The notes beneath the pieces were generated by a model that ran no database searches, had not been told where the DNA came from, and worked only from the letters and a program-made list of their open reading frames with translations. A DNA stretch of 64,000 bases from Prauserella halophila (lineage in GTDB: Bacteria > Actinomycetota > Actinomycetes > Mycobacteriales > Pseudonocardiaceae). Positions 25,259 to 33,363 of this stretch are shown here, piece after piece. Made by a program: the position numbers and the translations under genes. Numbering within the stretch: position 1 is the stretch's first letter; every line of letters begins with the position of its first letter. Location: assembly GCF_024171895.1 (NCBI RefSeq), contig NZ_JAMTCQ010000014.1:147941-211940 (forward strand), read 5' to 3'.

Positions 25259-25270
25259 CGCCCGACAGCC
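25245..25270 (+). terminator. hairpin terminator at end of membrane-protein pair
   Basis: Perfect 11-bp stem GGCTGTCGGGC / GCCCGACAGCC with the four-base loop TGAC, which contains the stop codon of the preceding gene. This is among the strongest hairpins I found in the window and separates this unit from the M16 peptidase operon. Confidence 0.75.
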
Positions 25271-25335
25271 GCCGGGCAGCGGCCCGATACCGGTGAAGGA
25301 GACGTGACCGCGCGGGCCTCCCGTAGAGTGGCCCC

Positions 25336-26622
25336 ATGGCCGAACCCGTTCTCCACAGACTGACCCTGGACAACGGCCTACGGGTAGTTCTCGCGCCGGA
25401 CCGGAGCGCCCCGGTCGTCGGCGTCAGCGTGCACTACGACGTGGGTTTCCGTTCCGAACCCGAAGGTCGCACCGGCTTCGCGCACCTGTTCGAGCACCTG
25501 ATGTTCCAGGGCAGCGAAAGCCTCGAGAAGCTGGCTCATTTCCGGCACGTCCAGGGCAGTGGAGGCTCGTTCAACGGGTCGACCCACCCGGACTACACGG
25601 ACTACTTCGAGGTGCTGCCGTCCGCGGCGCTCGAACGCGCGCTGTTCCTCGAGGCGGACCGCATGCGCGCGCCGAAGCTGACCGCCGAGAACCTGGCCAA
25701 CCAGATCGACGTGGTCAAGGAGGAGATCCGGCTCAACGTGCTGAACCGGCCCTACGGCGGGTTCCCGTGGATCCTGCTGCCGCCGGTGCTGTACAACACG
25801 TTCCCCAACGCGCACAACGGCTACGGCGACTTCACCGATCTCGAGCAAGCCAGCCTCGAGGACTGTGCGGCGTTCTTCGACACCTACTACGCGCCCGCCA
25901 ACGCGGTACTCACCGTCGCGGGTGACATCGAGGTCGACCGGGCGCGAGCGCTGATCGAGAAACACTTCGGCGACGTGCCCGCGCGCCCGCGGCCCGAGCG
26001 GCCGTCGTTCGCCGAACCCCGGCCGACGAGCGAGATCCGCGAGACGCACGCCGACCCGCACGCACCGCTGCCCGCGCTGGCCGTCGGCTATCGCATGCCC
26101 GACCCGGTCGGCGAGCTCGAGGCCTACCTGGCGCACCTCGTGCTCGCCAGCGTTCTCGTCGACGGCGACGGATCCCGGTTGCAGCAGCGCCTCGTGCACG
26201 GGCAGCCGCTCGTCACCGACATCAGCGCCGGTGCGGGACTGTTCGGGCCCTTCGAGGCGCGCGACCCCGACACGTTCTCGATCACCGCGATGCACACGCC
26301 CGACGTCGGGGTGGACCGCATCCTCGGTGCCGTCGACGAGGAGCTGGACTCGATCGCCGCGCAACCGCCCACGGCCGACGAACTGGCACGGGTCACGGCG
26401 CGGTGGAGCGCGATGTTGCACGCCGACCACGACCGGCTCGTGAACCGCACCCTCGGGTTCGGCTCGTTCGAACTGCTCTACGGCGACGCCGCGCTCATGC
26501 ACGAAGTCGCCGACCGCATCGCCGCCGTCTCGGCGGACCAGGTGTCGCACGCGGCGAAGGGCCTGCGGCCGGATTCGCGCGCCGTCCTTCTCGTCGAGCC
26601 CGCGCAGGGAGGTACCCAGTGA
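25336..26622 (+). CDS. M16-family zinc peptidase, catalytic subunit
   Basis: A 428-residue pitrilysin-type peptidase with the inverted zinc motif HLFEH (His50, Glu53, His54) and the downstream acidic ligand region VVKEEIRLNV near 126-134. All catalytic residues are present. Small bacterial M16B enzymes work as a pair in which one subunit has the zinc site and the other helps bind peptide; the next gene fits the partner. ATG 25336 has no Shine-Dalgarno sequence nearby, but TAGAGT at 25324-25329 lies six bases before it, suggesting a leaderless transcript starting at the ATG. No signal peptide is visible, so it is probably cytoplasmic. Confidence 0.9.
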   Translation: MAEPVLHRLTLDNGLRVVLAPDRSAPVVGVSVHYDVGFRSEPEGRTGFAHLFEHLMFQGSESLEKLAHFRHVQGSGGSFNGSTHPDYTDYFEVLPSAALERALFLEADRMRAPKLTAENLANQIDVVKEEIRLNVLNRPYGGFPWILLPPVLYNTFPNAHNGYGDFTDLEQASLEDCAAFFDTYYAPANAVLTVAGDIEVDRARALIEKHFGDVPARPRPERPSFAEPRPTSEIRETHADPHAPLPALAVGYRMPDPVGELEAYLAHLVLASVLVDGDGSRLQQRLVHGQPLVTDISAGAGLFGPFEARDPDTFSITAMHTPDVGVDRILGAVDEELDSIAAQPPTADELARVTARWSAMLHADHDRLVNRTLGFGSFELLYGDAALMHEVADRIAAVSADQVSHAAKGLRPDSRAVLLVEPAQGGTQ

Positions 26623-28004
26623 CCGCATCGCAGACCCACCGGACCGCGGAGGAGATCGGCCGGACACCGGCAGGGCCGCGGGAGCTGCCGCCGCTGGGCG
26701 ACCAGCGCACGGCGGTTCCACCGGAACACGTCGACACCGAGATCGACAACGGACTGCGGGTGCTGGCGGTGCGCAAACCCGGCTCGCCGATGGCCGAGCT
26801 GCGCATGACGATCCCGTTCGCCGGCGACGACCCGCTGCACCCGGCGACGGCCGAGGTGCTGGCCGACACGATCGCCACCGGCACGCGCCGTCGTGACCGG
26901 GTCGCGATGGACACCGACCTGGCGCTCATCGGTGGCGACCTCGGCGTGGCCGTCGACCCCGAGCACCTGTCCATCTCGGCGAGCGCGCTGGCGAGCGGCC
27001 TGCCGACGCTGCTCGACGTGCTCGGCGACATCCTCACCGAAGCCACCTACGCCGACCACGAGGTCGAGCGCGAGGCGGCGCGGCTGGTCGAACGCCTGGC
27101 CGTCGCACGCACGCAGCCGCGCGTGATCGCGCGCGAGGCGCTGCAGCGGCAGCGGTACGGCGACCACCCGTACACCCGCGAGGTGCCGCAGCTCGAGGAC
27201 GTCCAGCAGGTGACGCCGGACGCGGTGCGCGCGCTGCACCCCGCGGCGGTCCTGCCGCGCGGCTCGGTGCTGGTGCTCGTCGGCGACATCGATCCGCAGT
27301 CCGCGGTGGCCGAGGTCGAACAGGCTCTGCACGGCTGGCGGTCCGACGCCGTCGCGCGGGATCTGCCCGAGCTGCCCGGCCTGGCGGGCGGCGACCTGGA
27401 GCTCGTGCCGCGCGCGGGTGCCGTGCAGTCGCAGATCCGCCTGTCGGCGCAGAGCCTGCCGCGCACCGCGGAGCGCTACCCGGCACTGCAGCTGGCGAAC
27501 CTGACCTTCGGCGGCTATTTCTCGTCGCGCCTGGTGGAGAACATCCGCGAGGACAAGGGCTACACCTACGGGGCCCACTCCGGATTCGAGTTCACCGGCG
27601 GCACGGCGACCGTGCAGGTCGACGCCGACACCGCGAGCGACGTCACCGCGGCAGCGCTGCTGGAGACACGCTACGAACTCGGCAGGCTCGGCCTCGTACC
27701 GCCGACCGACTCCGAGGTCGACACGGTGCGCCAGTACGCCACCGGAACCCTGTTGATCGGGTCGGCTTCGCAGGCGGGGCTGGCCAACCAGCTGATCGGC
27801 CTCGCCGCCGTGGGCCTCGGGCTCGACTGGCTGCTCGGCCATCCGCAGCGGCTCGCCGCGGTGACCACCGAGCAGGTGGCCGAGGCGGCGCTGGAGATCT
27901 TCGCGCCGACCCGGTTCACCGGTGTCGTCGTCGGGGACGCCGACGTGCTCGGCCCGCAGCTCGAGGCGCTCGGCGGTGTGCGCGTCGCGGACCGGGAATC
28001 GTGA
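26619..28004 (+). CDS. M16-family peptidase-like protein, non-catalytic partner
   Basis: A 461-residue M16 homologue. The site where HxxEH should be is absent (the region reads DPLHPATAEVLADTIATGT). The C-terminal half keeps the family hallmark LTFGGYFSSRLVENIREDKGYTYG, the Arg/Tyr-containing substrate-binding segment. This complementary loss is expected of the second subunit in M16B heterodimers. GTG 26619 follows AGGGAGG and overlaps the stop of the catalytic subunit by four bases (GTGA), so expression is coupled. The frame continues upstream to 26403 inside the first gene, without homology. The next gene, nudC, also overlaps by four bases. Confidence 0.87.
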   Translation: MTASQTHRTAEEIGRTPAGPRELPPLGDQRTAVPPEHVDTEIDNGLRVLAVRKPGSPMAELRMTIPFAGDDPLHPATAEVLADTIATGTRRRDRVAMDTDLALIGGDLGVAVDPEHLSISASALASGLPTLLDVLGDILTEATYADHEVEREAARLVERLAVARTQPRVIAREALQRQRYGDHPYTREVPQLEDVQQVTPDAVRALHPAAVLPRGSVLVLVGDIDPQSAVAEVEQALHGWRSDAVARDLPELPGLAGGDLELVPRAGAVQSQIRLSAQSLPRTAERYPALQLANLTFGGYFSSRLVENIREDKGYTYGAHSGFEFTGGTATVQVDADTASDVTAAALLETRYELGRLGLVPPTDSEVDTVRQYATGTLLIGSASQAGLANQLIGLAAVGLGLDWLLGHPQRLAAVTTEQVAEAALEIFAPTRFTGVVVGDADVLGPQLEALGGVRVADRES

Positions 28005-28987
28005 GGCCGTTCGAGCTGACGGAAGTTCCGGCACTGTCCCGGTCCACCGTGGACCGGCAGGAGGCGCTCCGGAACGACCCGGAGCGCCTCACGGCGCGGT
28101 GGCCGAACGCGCGGATCGTGGTCGTCGACCGCTGGGGCCGGACACCCGTTCGGTGTGAGGCGATCGAATCCGATGCCGCACCGGTGAGCACCCGGAAGGC
28201 CGCCGAGTTCACCGGGGAGCCGCCCGCCGAGGCGTCGTTCCTCGGTGAGTGGGACGGCGTGGACCACTGGATGCTGCCCGTCGACCCGCCGTCCGATTCG
28301 GAGACGATCGAACTCGACGGCGGCTGGGGAGTGCGGCAGGACGTGCCGGTCAGCGCCGACGAAGCATGGCTCGACCTGCGCGGTCACGGCGCGCTGCTGG
28401 ACGGCACGTCGGCCGGCCTGTTGACGACAGCCGAGGCGTTGCGGAACTGGCACCGGCGCGGCAGGTTCTGCGCGCGATGCGGTGCGGCGGTGCAGCGGGT
28501 GCAGTTCGGCTGGGCATCCCGCTGCACCGGATGTGACCGGGAGGAGTATCCGCGCACCGATCCGGCCGTGATCTGCCTCGTGCACGACGACGTGGGCGTC
28601 AACGGTGCGCACGTACTGCTGGCGCGCCAGCCGGTGTGGCCACCGAAGCGGTACTCGGTGCTGGCGGGATTCGTCGAGGCGGGTGAGTCGCTCGAAGGCT
28701 GCGTCGAACGTGAAGTGCGCGAAGAGGTCGGCGTCGATGTCGGCGATGTGCGCTACCTGGGCAGCCAGCCGTGGCCGTTCCCGCGGTCGATCATGGTCGG
28801 ATTCGCGGCGCGGACCGCGTGTGGTGCCGCACCGACGCCCGCCGACGGGGAAATCGAGGAGGCGCGGTGGTTCAGCCGTGCCGACGTGCGAGCGGCGTTC
28901 GACGGTGAGCACGACGAGTTGATACTGCCGGGCAGCACGTCGATCGCATCGGTCATGCTCCGTTCGTGGGCCAGCGCCGAGCAGTGA
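28001..28987 (+). CDS. nudC: NAD+ diphosphatase / RNA-decapping Nudix hydrolase
   Basis: A 328-residue NudC-type enzyme that hydrolyses NADH/NAD+ and can remove NAD caps from RNA. In order, it has an N-terminal domain, a four-cysteine zinc ribbon (CARCG...CTGC near 157-178), a Nudix box (GFVEAGESLEGCVEREVREE near 222-241) and the NudC-specific SQPWPFPRSIMVGF motif just after. That last motif distinguishes NudC from other Nudix enzymes. GTG 28001 overlaps the stop of the M16 partner (GTGA). The stop is followed by a strong hairpin. Confidence 0.93.
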   Translation: MRPFELTEVPALSRSTVDRQEALRNDPERLTARWPNARIVVVDRWGRTPVRCEAIESDAAPVSTRKAAEFTGEPPAEASFLGEWDGVDHWMLPVDPPSDSETIELDGGWGVRQDVPVSADEAWLDLRGHGALLDGTSAGLLTTAEALRNWHRRGRFCARCGAAVQRVQFGWASRCTGCDREEYPRTDPAVICLVHDDVGVNGAHVLLARQPVWPPKRYSVLAGFVEAGESLEGCVEREVREEVGVDVGDVRYLGSQPWPFPRSIMVGFAARTACGAAPTPADGEIEEARWFSRADVRAAFDGEHDELILPGSTSIASVMLRSWASAEQ

Positions 28988-29006
28988 CGCCACCCTCGGG
29001 GTGGCG
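28988..29006 (+). terminator. hairpin after nudC
   Basis: Perfect 8-bp stem CGCCACCC / GGGTGGCG with a three-base loop, starting directly after the nudC stop. It marks the end of the M16-nudC operon. Confidence 0.7.
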
Positions 29007-29076
29007 ACCCGTCGAGGCGGGATACGCACCTCGGTAGGCTGCGGCGTAGTTTCACCGGTGTGGGGGTTTCGGGATC

Positions 29077-30027
29077 GTGAGTGCGCATCGAGCCGTCGGG
29101 TTGCTACTCGGTGTGGTCGCGGATGGTCTGGTCGGCAAGCCGCGGCGGGCCGCTCCGTCCCGGCCCGTCGCAGCGCTGCCGCAGGCGGCCGACGCGTTGA
29201 CGGGCCGCATCGGCAGCGCCGGCGCGACGACCGTGGTGGCCGCGAGCGCGGTGGCCGCGGGCATGCTGATCGAACGCGCCGTCGGTCGCCGCGGGCTGCT
29301 GCGCACCCTCGCCGTCGCCGCGGGCACCTGGTCGGCCCTCGGGGGAGCGCGGATCGCCGCCGACGGCACCGAACTGGCCCGCGACCTCGAAAACGGCGAC
29401 CTCGACACCGCCCGCGCGCGCATCTCCGCAACCGACCCGCGCTGCACCGAGGACCTCGACCTGCCAGGACTGTCGCGCGCCGCGATCGAAGTCGTCGCGG
29501 ACCAGACCTCGAACGCCGTGGTGTCGCCGCTCGTCTGGGGCGCCGTCGCGGGACTGCCCGGAATACTGGGTGCCCGTACCGTCACCCTCCTCGGCAGGCG
29601 GCCGAGCGCGGCGTTCGATATCGGTGCCGGCCGCTCGGCCGACCCGGCCGCGAGGCGGCTCGACGAAGCCGCGAACCTCGTGCCCGCACGGCTCACGGCC
29701 ACGCTCACCACGGCGGCCGCACCGGTGGTCGGCGGATCCGCGCGGAGCGCCTGGCAGGCGTGGCGCCGTGACACCGCCGCCCACCCCAGCCCGAATGCCG
29801 GGCGCGCCGAGGCGGCCTTCGCCGGCGCACTCGAGATCCGTCTCGGCGGCCGCACAGTGTATCCGGGTGGGGTGGCAGAGCTGCCGGTGCTCGGTGCGGG
29901 CCGCAACCCCGACGCCGGTCATGTCACGCGCGCCGTCGAACTGTCCCGGGTGGTCGGGCTGTGCGCCGTCGGCGTGTCCGCCGTCCTGGGAGCCGTGTCG
30001 AGCTTCGGCGGACGTCGTCGCCGATAG
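29077..30027 (+). CDS. cobD: adenosylcobinamide-phosphate synthase (CobD/CbiB)
   Basis: A 316-residue membrane enzyme that attaches the aminopropanol arm to adenosylcobyric acid in cobalamin synthesis. Family features include the N-terminal GLLLGVVADGLVGKPRR, the central DLPGLSRAAIEVVADQTSNAVVSPLVWGAVAG (residues about 128-160, with invariant S-x-N-x-x-D/VVSP), AHPSPNAGRAEAAFAGAL near 235 and LGGRTVYPG. Several hydrophobic segments fit a polytopic protein. GTG 29077 is supported by these alignments. In M. tuberculosis the cobD gene (Rv2236c) also neighbours SURF1 and ptpA homologues, as here. A bidirectional hairpin separates it from the converging M15 gene. Confidence 0.88.
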   Translation: MSAHRAVGLLLGVVADGLVGKPRRAAPSRPVAALPQAADALTGRIGSAGATTVVAASAVAAGMLIERAVGRRGLLRTLAVAAGTWSALGGARIAADGTELARDLENGDLDTARARISATDPRCTEDLDLPGLSRAAIEVVADQTSNAVVSPLVWGAVAGLPGILGARTVTLLGRRPSAAFDIGAGRSADPAARRLDEAANLVPARLTATLTTAAAPVVGGSARSAWQAWRRDTAAHPSPNAGRAEAAFAGALEIRLGGRTVYPGGVAELPVLGAGRNPDAGHVTRAVELSRVVGLCAVGVSAVLGAVSSFGGRRRR

Positions 30028-30051
30028 GTAGCGTGCCCGCGCACACGAGAA

Positions 30052-30092
30052 ACGGGGATGGTCCCCGGCGCGAGGCCGGAAACCACCCCCGT
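30052..30092. terminator. bidirectional hairpin between cobD and M15 peptidase
   Basis: ACGGGG(A)TGGT pairs with ACCA(C)CCCCGT around an inner CCCCGGC/GGCCGG-type stem in the 82-base gap between two converging genes. The position and symmetry fit a shared terminator. Confidence 0.6.
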
Positions 30093-30109
30093 CGGCAGGG
30101 CGTGAACCG

Positions 30110-30856
30110 TCAGCAGCTCGGGGCGCTACGGAACGGACTCGGGTCGTTGGCCACATGGACGTGGTCGTTGTGACCGGAGTAGCCCGGCCCGAGGATCTCG
30201 GTGAAACCGGCCTTCCACGCTGCGCGGTAGAGCGTGCACTGGGAATGAACGTTGACGCTGATGCCCAGATCGGCGGTCTCGCCGTAGAGGTGGCGGCTCG
30301 ACGGCGAGCCGCCTACGGCGCTGTTGCAGGAGTAGCTACGGAAACCGGACGTGATGCCGACAGGACGGTCGCCGAGCTTGTGGCGCATCGCTTCGAGCTG
30401 CCACATGACGCGGCGGGTGTTCTCCTTCGCGGTCGACGCCGACACGGCACCACCGTTGAAGTTGTTGGCACCGCAGTTGTCGTCGAATTCCGAGTAGGAG
30501 AAGTGGATCGGCGTGCAGTCGCTCGACGTGAGGTCGTAGATCTTGCCGAACGTCTGCGGGCCGGCGACACCGTCGACGGCGAGGCCGTATCCGGACTGGA
30601 AGCGTGTGACCGCCGCCTCGGTCGCAGGGCCGTACTTGCCGTCGATGACGAGATGCTCGGCCGACGAGACCCAGCCGGCGACGCGGATCTGCAATTCCTT
30701 GACCGCAGAACCGCTGTCGCCGCGCGACAGGGTGCTCGACCATTCGTAACACGAGGCCGCGTTGGCAGGGGCGGGCGTCGTCACCGCGGTGGCGGCGGTG
30801 AGTCCACCCGCTGCGACGAGCGCAGCTGCCAGTAGGGAGAAGAGTCGCTTACGCAT
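30110..30856 (-). CDS. secreted peptidoglycan-binding M15-type zinc DD-carboxypeptidase
   Basis: A 248-residue exported protein. The N-terminus MRKRLFSLLAAALVAAGG is a Sec signal peptide with likely cleavage after ANA near residue 33. A peptidoglycan-binding domain follows (about 42-105: SRGDSGSAVKELQIRVAGW, then DGKYGPATEAAVTRFQ and GVAGPQTFGKIY). The C-terminal M15A peptidase domain has the zinc residues SSRHLYGETADLG and HNDHVHV. This is the layout of the Streptomyces albus G D-Ala-D-Ala carboxypeptidase. ATG 30856 is preceded on its strand by GGAGGT at good spacing. It should trim peptide stems in the cell wall. Confidence 0.9.
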   Translation of the reverse strand: MRKRLFSLLAAALVAAGGLTAATAVTTPAPANAASCYEWSSTLSRGDSGSAVKELQIRVAGWVSSAEHLVIDGKYGPATEAAVTRFQSGYGLAVDGVAGPQTFGKIYDLTSSDCTPIHFSYSEFDDNCGANNFNGGAVSASTAKENTRRVMWQLEAMRHKLGDRPVGITSGFRSYSCNSAVGGSPSSRHLYGETADLGISVNVHSQCTLYRAAWKAGFTEILGPGYSGHNDHVHVANDPSPFRSAPSC

Positions 30857-30987
30857 GGGACCTCCGGAGATTGTCCGTGTGCCGCGAGAGGAGTCGGCAC
30901 GCACGACGCAATCTGCCCGAGTCGCCTCGGTCCTGTGGTCGGTCGGCGAGAAGTACCGACGAAGGTTCTGGGCGGAAGGAGTGACGC

Positions 30988-31911
30988 TCAGTGGAGCGCG
31001 TCGGCGTCGTCGTCCTCGGCGAGGATCTGCGCCACCGACTTGCGCTTCTGCCTGCTCGGCCGGTTGCCCGGCTGTTCGCGTGCCGCCGTCGGTTCCGGCC
31101 CGGCGGAAGCCGCCTCCGCGGTGGCCACTTCCGTGGTGGCAGCCGACACCGCCGGGTCGGAGTCCGCGAGAGCACCGCCGGGGCGGGCTTCGCGGATGGT
31201 GAAGTACAGCCAGCCGAGCAGGGCCATGGCGCCGAACGCGATCCACTGCAGTGCGTAGGAGAAGTACGGCCCTGCTTCGAGCTGAGGGAGCGGTAATGCG
31301 GTGAGCACGCCGGGTTCGCCGGTTTCGAGCTGGTAGTACCCGGGCTTGAGGTCCAGGTCCGTTGCGCGTGCCACGACCTGGGAATCCACCGAGTACGCAT
31401 GCAGCCTGCCGTCGGTGCTCCCGTCGGCGAACGCGTCCCGGTTCGACGGATCGTTCTCGTCGATGCGTACGCGGGCCTCGACGGTGACCCGGCCCTGCGG
31501 CGGGGTGGCGACGTCGGGGACGCCGGTGTCGTTTGCGGGACGTACGAAACCGCGGTTGATCAGCACGGTGCTGCCGTTGGTCGTACGCATCGGTGTGAGT
31601 ACCTCGAATGCCGGCTCGCCCTGCACGGTACGCAGGCGCGCGATGACCTCGTCCTCCGGTAGGTACGTGCCTTCGATGATCGTGCGCCGCCACTCGGTGT
31701 CGCCGTCGGGGGCGGTGTCGCCGGGCAGCAGTTCGGACAGCGGTTGCGGAGCGGCAGTCGTCGAGGAGGACACGGCGGTGTTCCGGGCGGCGCGTTCTTC
31801 GTGCCGGTCGAACTGCCACGGGGCGAGCACGGTGAAGCACAGGGCGGCGAAGACGAACACCACCACCGTCAACGCCAGCCAGCCGGGCTTGAGCAGGAAC
31901 TTCCACCGCAC
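30988..31911 (-). CDS. SURF1 family protein (cytochrome c oxidase assembly)
   Basis: About 307 residues. Two transmembrane helices, near the N-terminus (WLALTVVVFVFAALCFTVLAPW) and near 220-240 (YALQWIAFGAMALLGWLYFTI), flank an extracytoplasmic domain, the standard SURF1 layout. Family motifs visible are LAPWQFDRHEER, VLINRGFVRP, and the C-terminal YFSYALQWIAFG. SURF1 helps insert haem a into cytochrome oxidase. The C-terminal tail of about 70 residues is charged (PSRQKRKSVAQILAEDDDAD). I chose GTG 31911 because homology begins with VRWKFLLKPGW; GTG 31947 in frame is possible. M. tuberculosis Rv2235c is the corresponding gene in the same neighbourhood. Confidence 0.87.
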   Translation of the reverse strand: MRWKFLLKPGWLALTVVVFVFAALCFTVLAPWQFDRHEERAARNTAVSSSTTAAPQPLSELLPGDTAPDGDTEWRRTIIEGTYLPEDEVIARLRTVQGEPAFEVLTPMRTTNGSTVLINRGFVRPANDTGVPDVATPPQGRVTVEARVRIDENDPSNRDAFADGSTDGRLHAYSVDSQVVARATDLDLKPGYYQLETGEPGVLTALPLPQLEAGPYFSYALQWIAFGAMALLGWLYFTIREARPGGALADSDPAVSAATTEVATAEAASAGPEPTAAREQPGNRPSRQKRKSVAQILAEDDDADALH

Positions 31912-31977
31912 GCCTACCACGGTAGGCGGCGAGCCCCGGTGACCCACCGCCTGGTCGTGCCTCGCGCGGCGTGCGTC

Positions 31978-32892
31978 TCAGCTAGCTGCGCGCAGGGCCT
32001 GTCGTGCGGCGGTGAGGGCCTGGCGGGCGTAGCCACCGCCGAACAGCACGGTGTGGACGAGGAGGGGAAACAGCTGGTGCAGTCCGACGCGGTCTTCGTG
32101 GCCGGTCTTCAGGGGGTGGCCTGCTTCGTCGGCGGCCTCGGCGTAGGCGCCGAGGATGCGGTCGAGTTGTGGTGTTCCGAACAGGCGCAGCATCGCGAGG
32201 TCGGTTTCGCGGTGGCCGCCGTGGGCCGCGGGGTCGATGAGCCAGGCGTGGCCGTCGGCGCCCCAGTGGACGTTGCCGGTCCACAGGTCGCCGTGGAGGC
32301 GGGCAGGTGGTTCGACGCCGGGTTGCAGCTCGGGGAGGCGCGCGCACACGGTGTCGAACACGGCTGCGTCGTCGGCGTCGATGACACCCTGGTCGACAGC
32401 GGTGCGGACGTACGGTTCGATGCGGCTGCGGGCGTAGAAGGCGGCCCAGGTGGTGTCGTTGCGAGCGGTTTCGTCGTTGTTGGCCATCGGGGCGAGTCCG
32501 ATCCAGGCGTCGGCAGGCCCCTCCGGGGGTGGTGCGCCGAAGCCGGGTGCGCCGCGCAGGTGCAGGGCGGCGAGTCCGCGCCCGAACGCTTCGGCCGCGG
32601 CGGGTGTGGGGGAACCCCTGGCGGGCTCGACGTAGTCGAGCACGAGCCAGTCGTCGTCCCAGCCGTACGCACGGGGGACGGGCACGTCGCCGGTTTCGGC
32701 GAGCCAGCGCAGCCCCGCGCCTTCGGCTGCGGTGGCGTTCGGTCCGGCTGCGGGTTTGGCCACGACCGTGGTTGCCCGGTCGTCGAGGCGGGCGACGCTG
32801 GCTCCGCCACCGAGCGGTCGGAGGTCGATGGGTGCGGAGCCGGTGTGGCGGACGATCGCGTCGCGGGCGGTCACAATCGGGCGCGAACCCAT
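31978..32892 (-). CDS. fructosamine kinase-like protein
   Basis: A 304-residue member of the fructosamine/ketosamine-3-kinase family, which phosphorylates sugars on glycated amines so that they fall off. The kinase-like fold motifs are present: VVAKPAAGPNATAAEGAGLRW (ATP-binding lysine and glutamate), RLHGDLWTGNVHW (catalytic loop HGDxxxxN) and WLIDPAAHGGHRETDLAML (DPA-x-x-G metal motif plus family signature). ATG 32892 is chosen because homology starts at MGSRPIVTARDAI; the frame extends to 33201 without homology. It overlaps the end of the phosphatase gene by 22 bases, so the two are likely co-transcribed. Confidence 0.85.
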   Translation of the reverse strand: MGSRPIVTARDAIVRHTGSAPIDLRPLGGGASVARLDDRATTVVAKPAAGPNATAAEGAGLRWLAETGDVPVPRAYGWDDDWLVLDYVEPARGSPTPAAAEAFGRGLAALHLRGAPGFGAPPPEGPADAWIGLAPMANNDETARNDTTWAAFYARSRIEPYVRTAVDQGVIDADDAAVFDTVCARLPELQPGVEPPARLHGDLWTGNVHWGADGHAWLIDPAAHGGHRETDLAMLRLFGTPQLDRILGAYAEAADEAGHPLKTGHEDRVGLHQLFPLLVHTVLFGGGYARQALTAARQALRAAS

Positions 32893-33356
32893 GAAATCAG
32901 CTCCGGCATGGCGTTTTCGATCATCGTGAGGACGTCGGTGAAGCCGCTGTCGCCGCCGTAGTAGGGGTCGGGTACTTCGGCGTCGGCCGGCGCCGACGGG
33001 TCGAACGTGCGGAGCAGGACAACGCGCTCGGGGTCTCGTGTGAACGCGGTGACGTCGCGCAGATGACTCTTCGTGGCGACGACGAACAGGTCGGCATCGT
33101 TGTGGCGGCGGTCGAGCTGTGCGGCGACGTGGTCGTCCGGATACCCGGCGGTTCGCAGTGTGGCGCGGGCGCGCGAGTCCGCGGGTTCGCCCGCGTGCCA
33201 CGGTCCGACGCCTGCACTCGTCACGGTGACGTGATCGGCGAGACCGGCGTCCTCGAGGCGCCGTCGGAAGACGAGCGCCGCCATCGGGGAGCGACAGATG
33301 TTGCCCGTGCAGACGAAGCAGATGTGGAGGGTGTCGTCGGGCTGCTGCTGGTCCAT
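32871..33356 (-). CDS. low-molecular-weight protein tyrosine phosphatase
   Basis: A 161-residue phosphatase with the active-site P-loop FVCTGNICRSPMAALVF (CX5R-S) near the N-terminus and the general-acid loop VPDPYYGGDSGF near the C-terminus. These are the two defining elements of the PtpA/LMW-PTP family. ATG 33356 is chosen over the longer frame (to 33398) because the family starts a few residues before ICFVCTGN. In M. tuberculosis the homologue is ptpA (Rv2234), again near SURF1 and cobD. It is followed by a fructosamine-kinase-like gene with overlapping ends. Substrates cannot be inferred from sequence. Confidence 0.9.
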   Translation of the reverse strand: MDQQQPDDTLHICFVCTGNICRSPMAALVFRRRLEDAGLADHVTVTSAGVGPWHAGEPADSRARATLRTAGYPDDHVAAQLDRRHNDADLFVVATKSHLRDVTAFTRDPERVVLLRTFDPSAPADAEVPDPYYGGDSGFTDVLTMIENAMPELISWVRARL

Positions 33357-33363
33357 CACCGTC

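Noticed and set aside
25304..25363. Possible small upstream open frame overlapping the M16 start (GTG 25304)
   Set aside because: AAGGAG is only two bases from the GTG, too close to serve as its ribosome site; the leaderless ATG at 25336 is a simpler reading.
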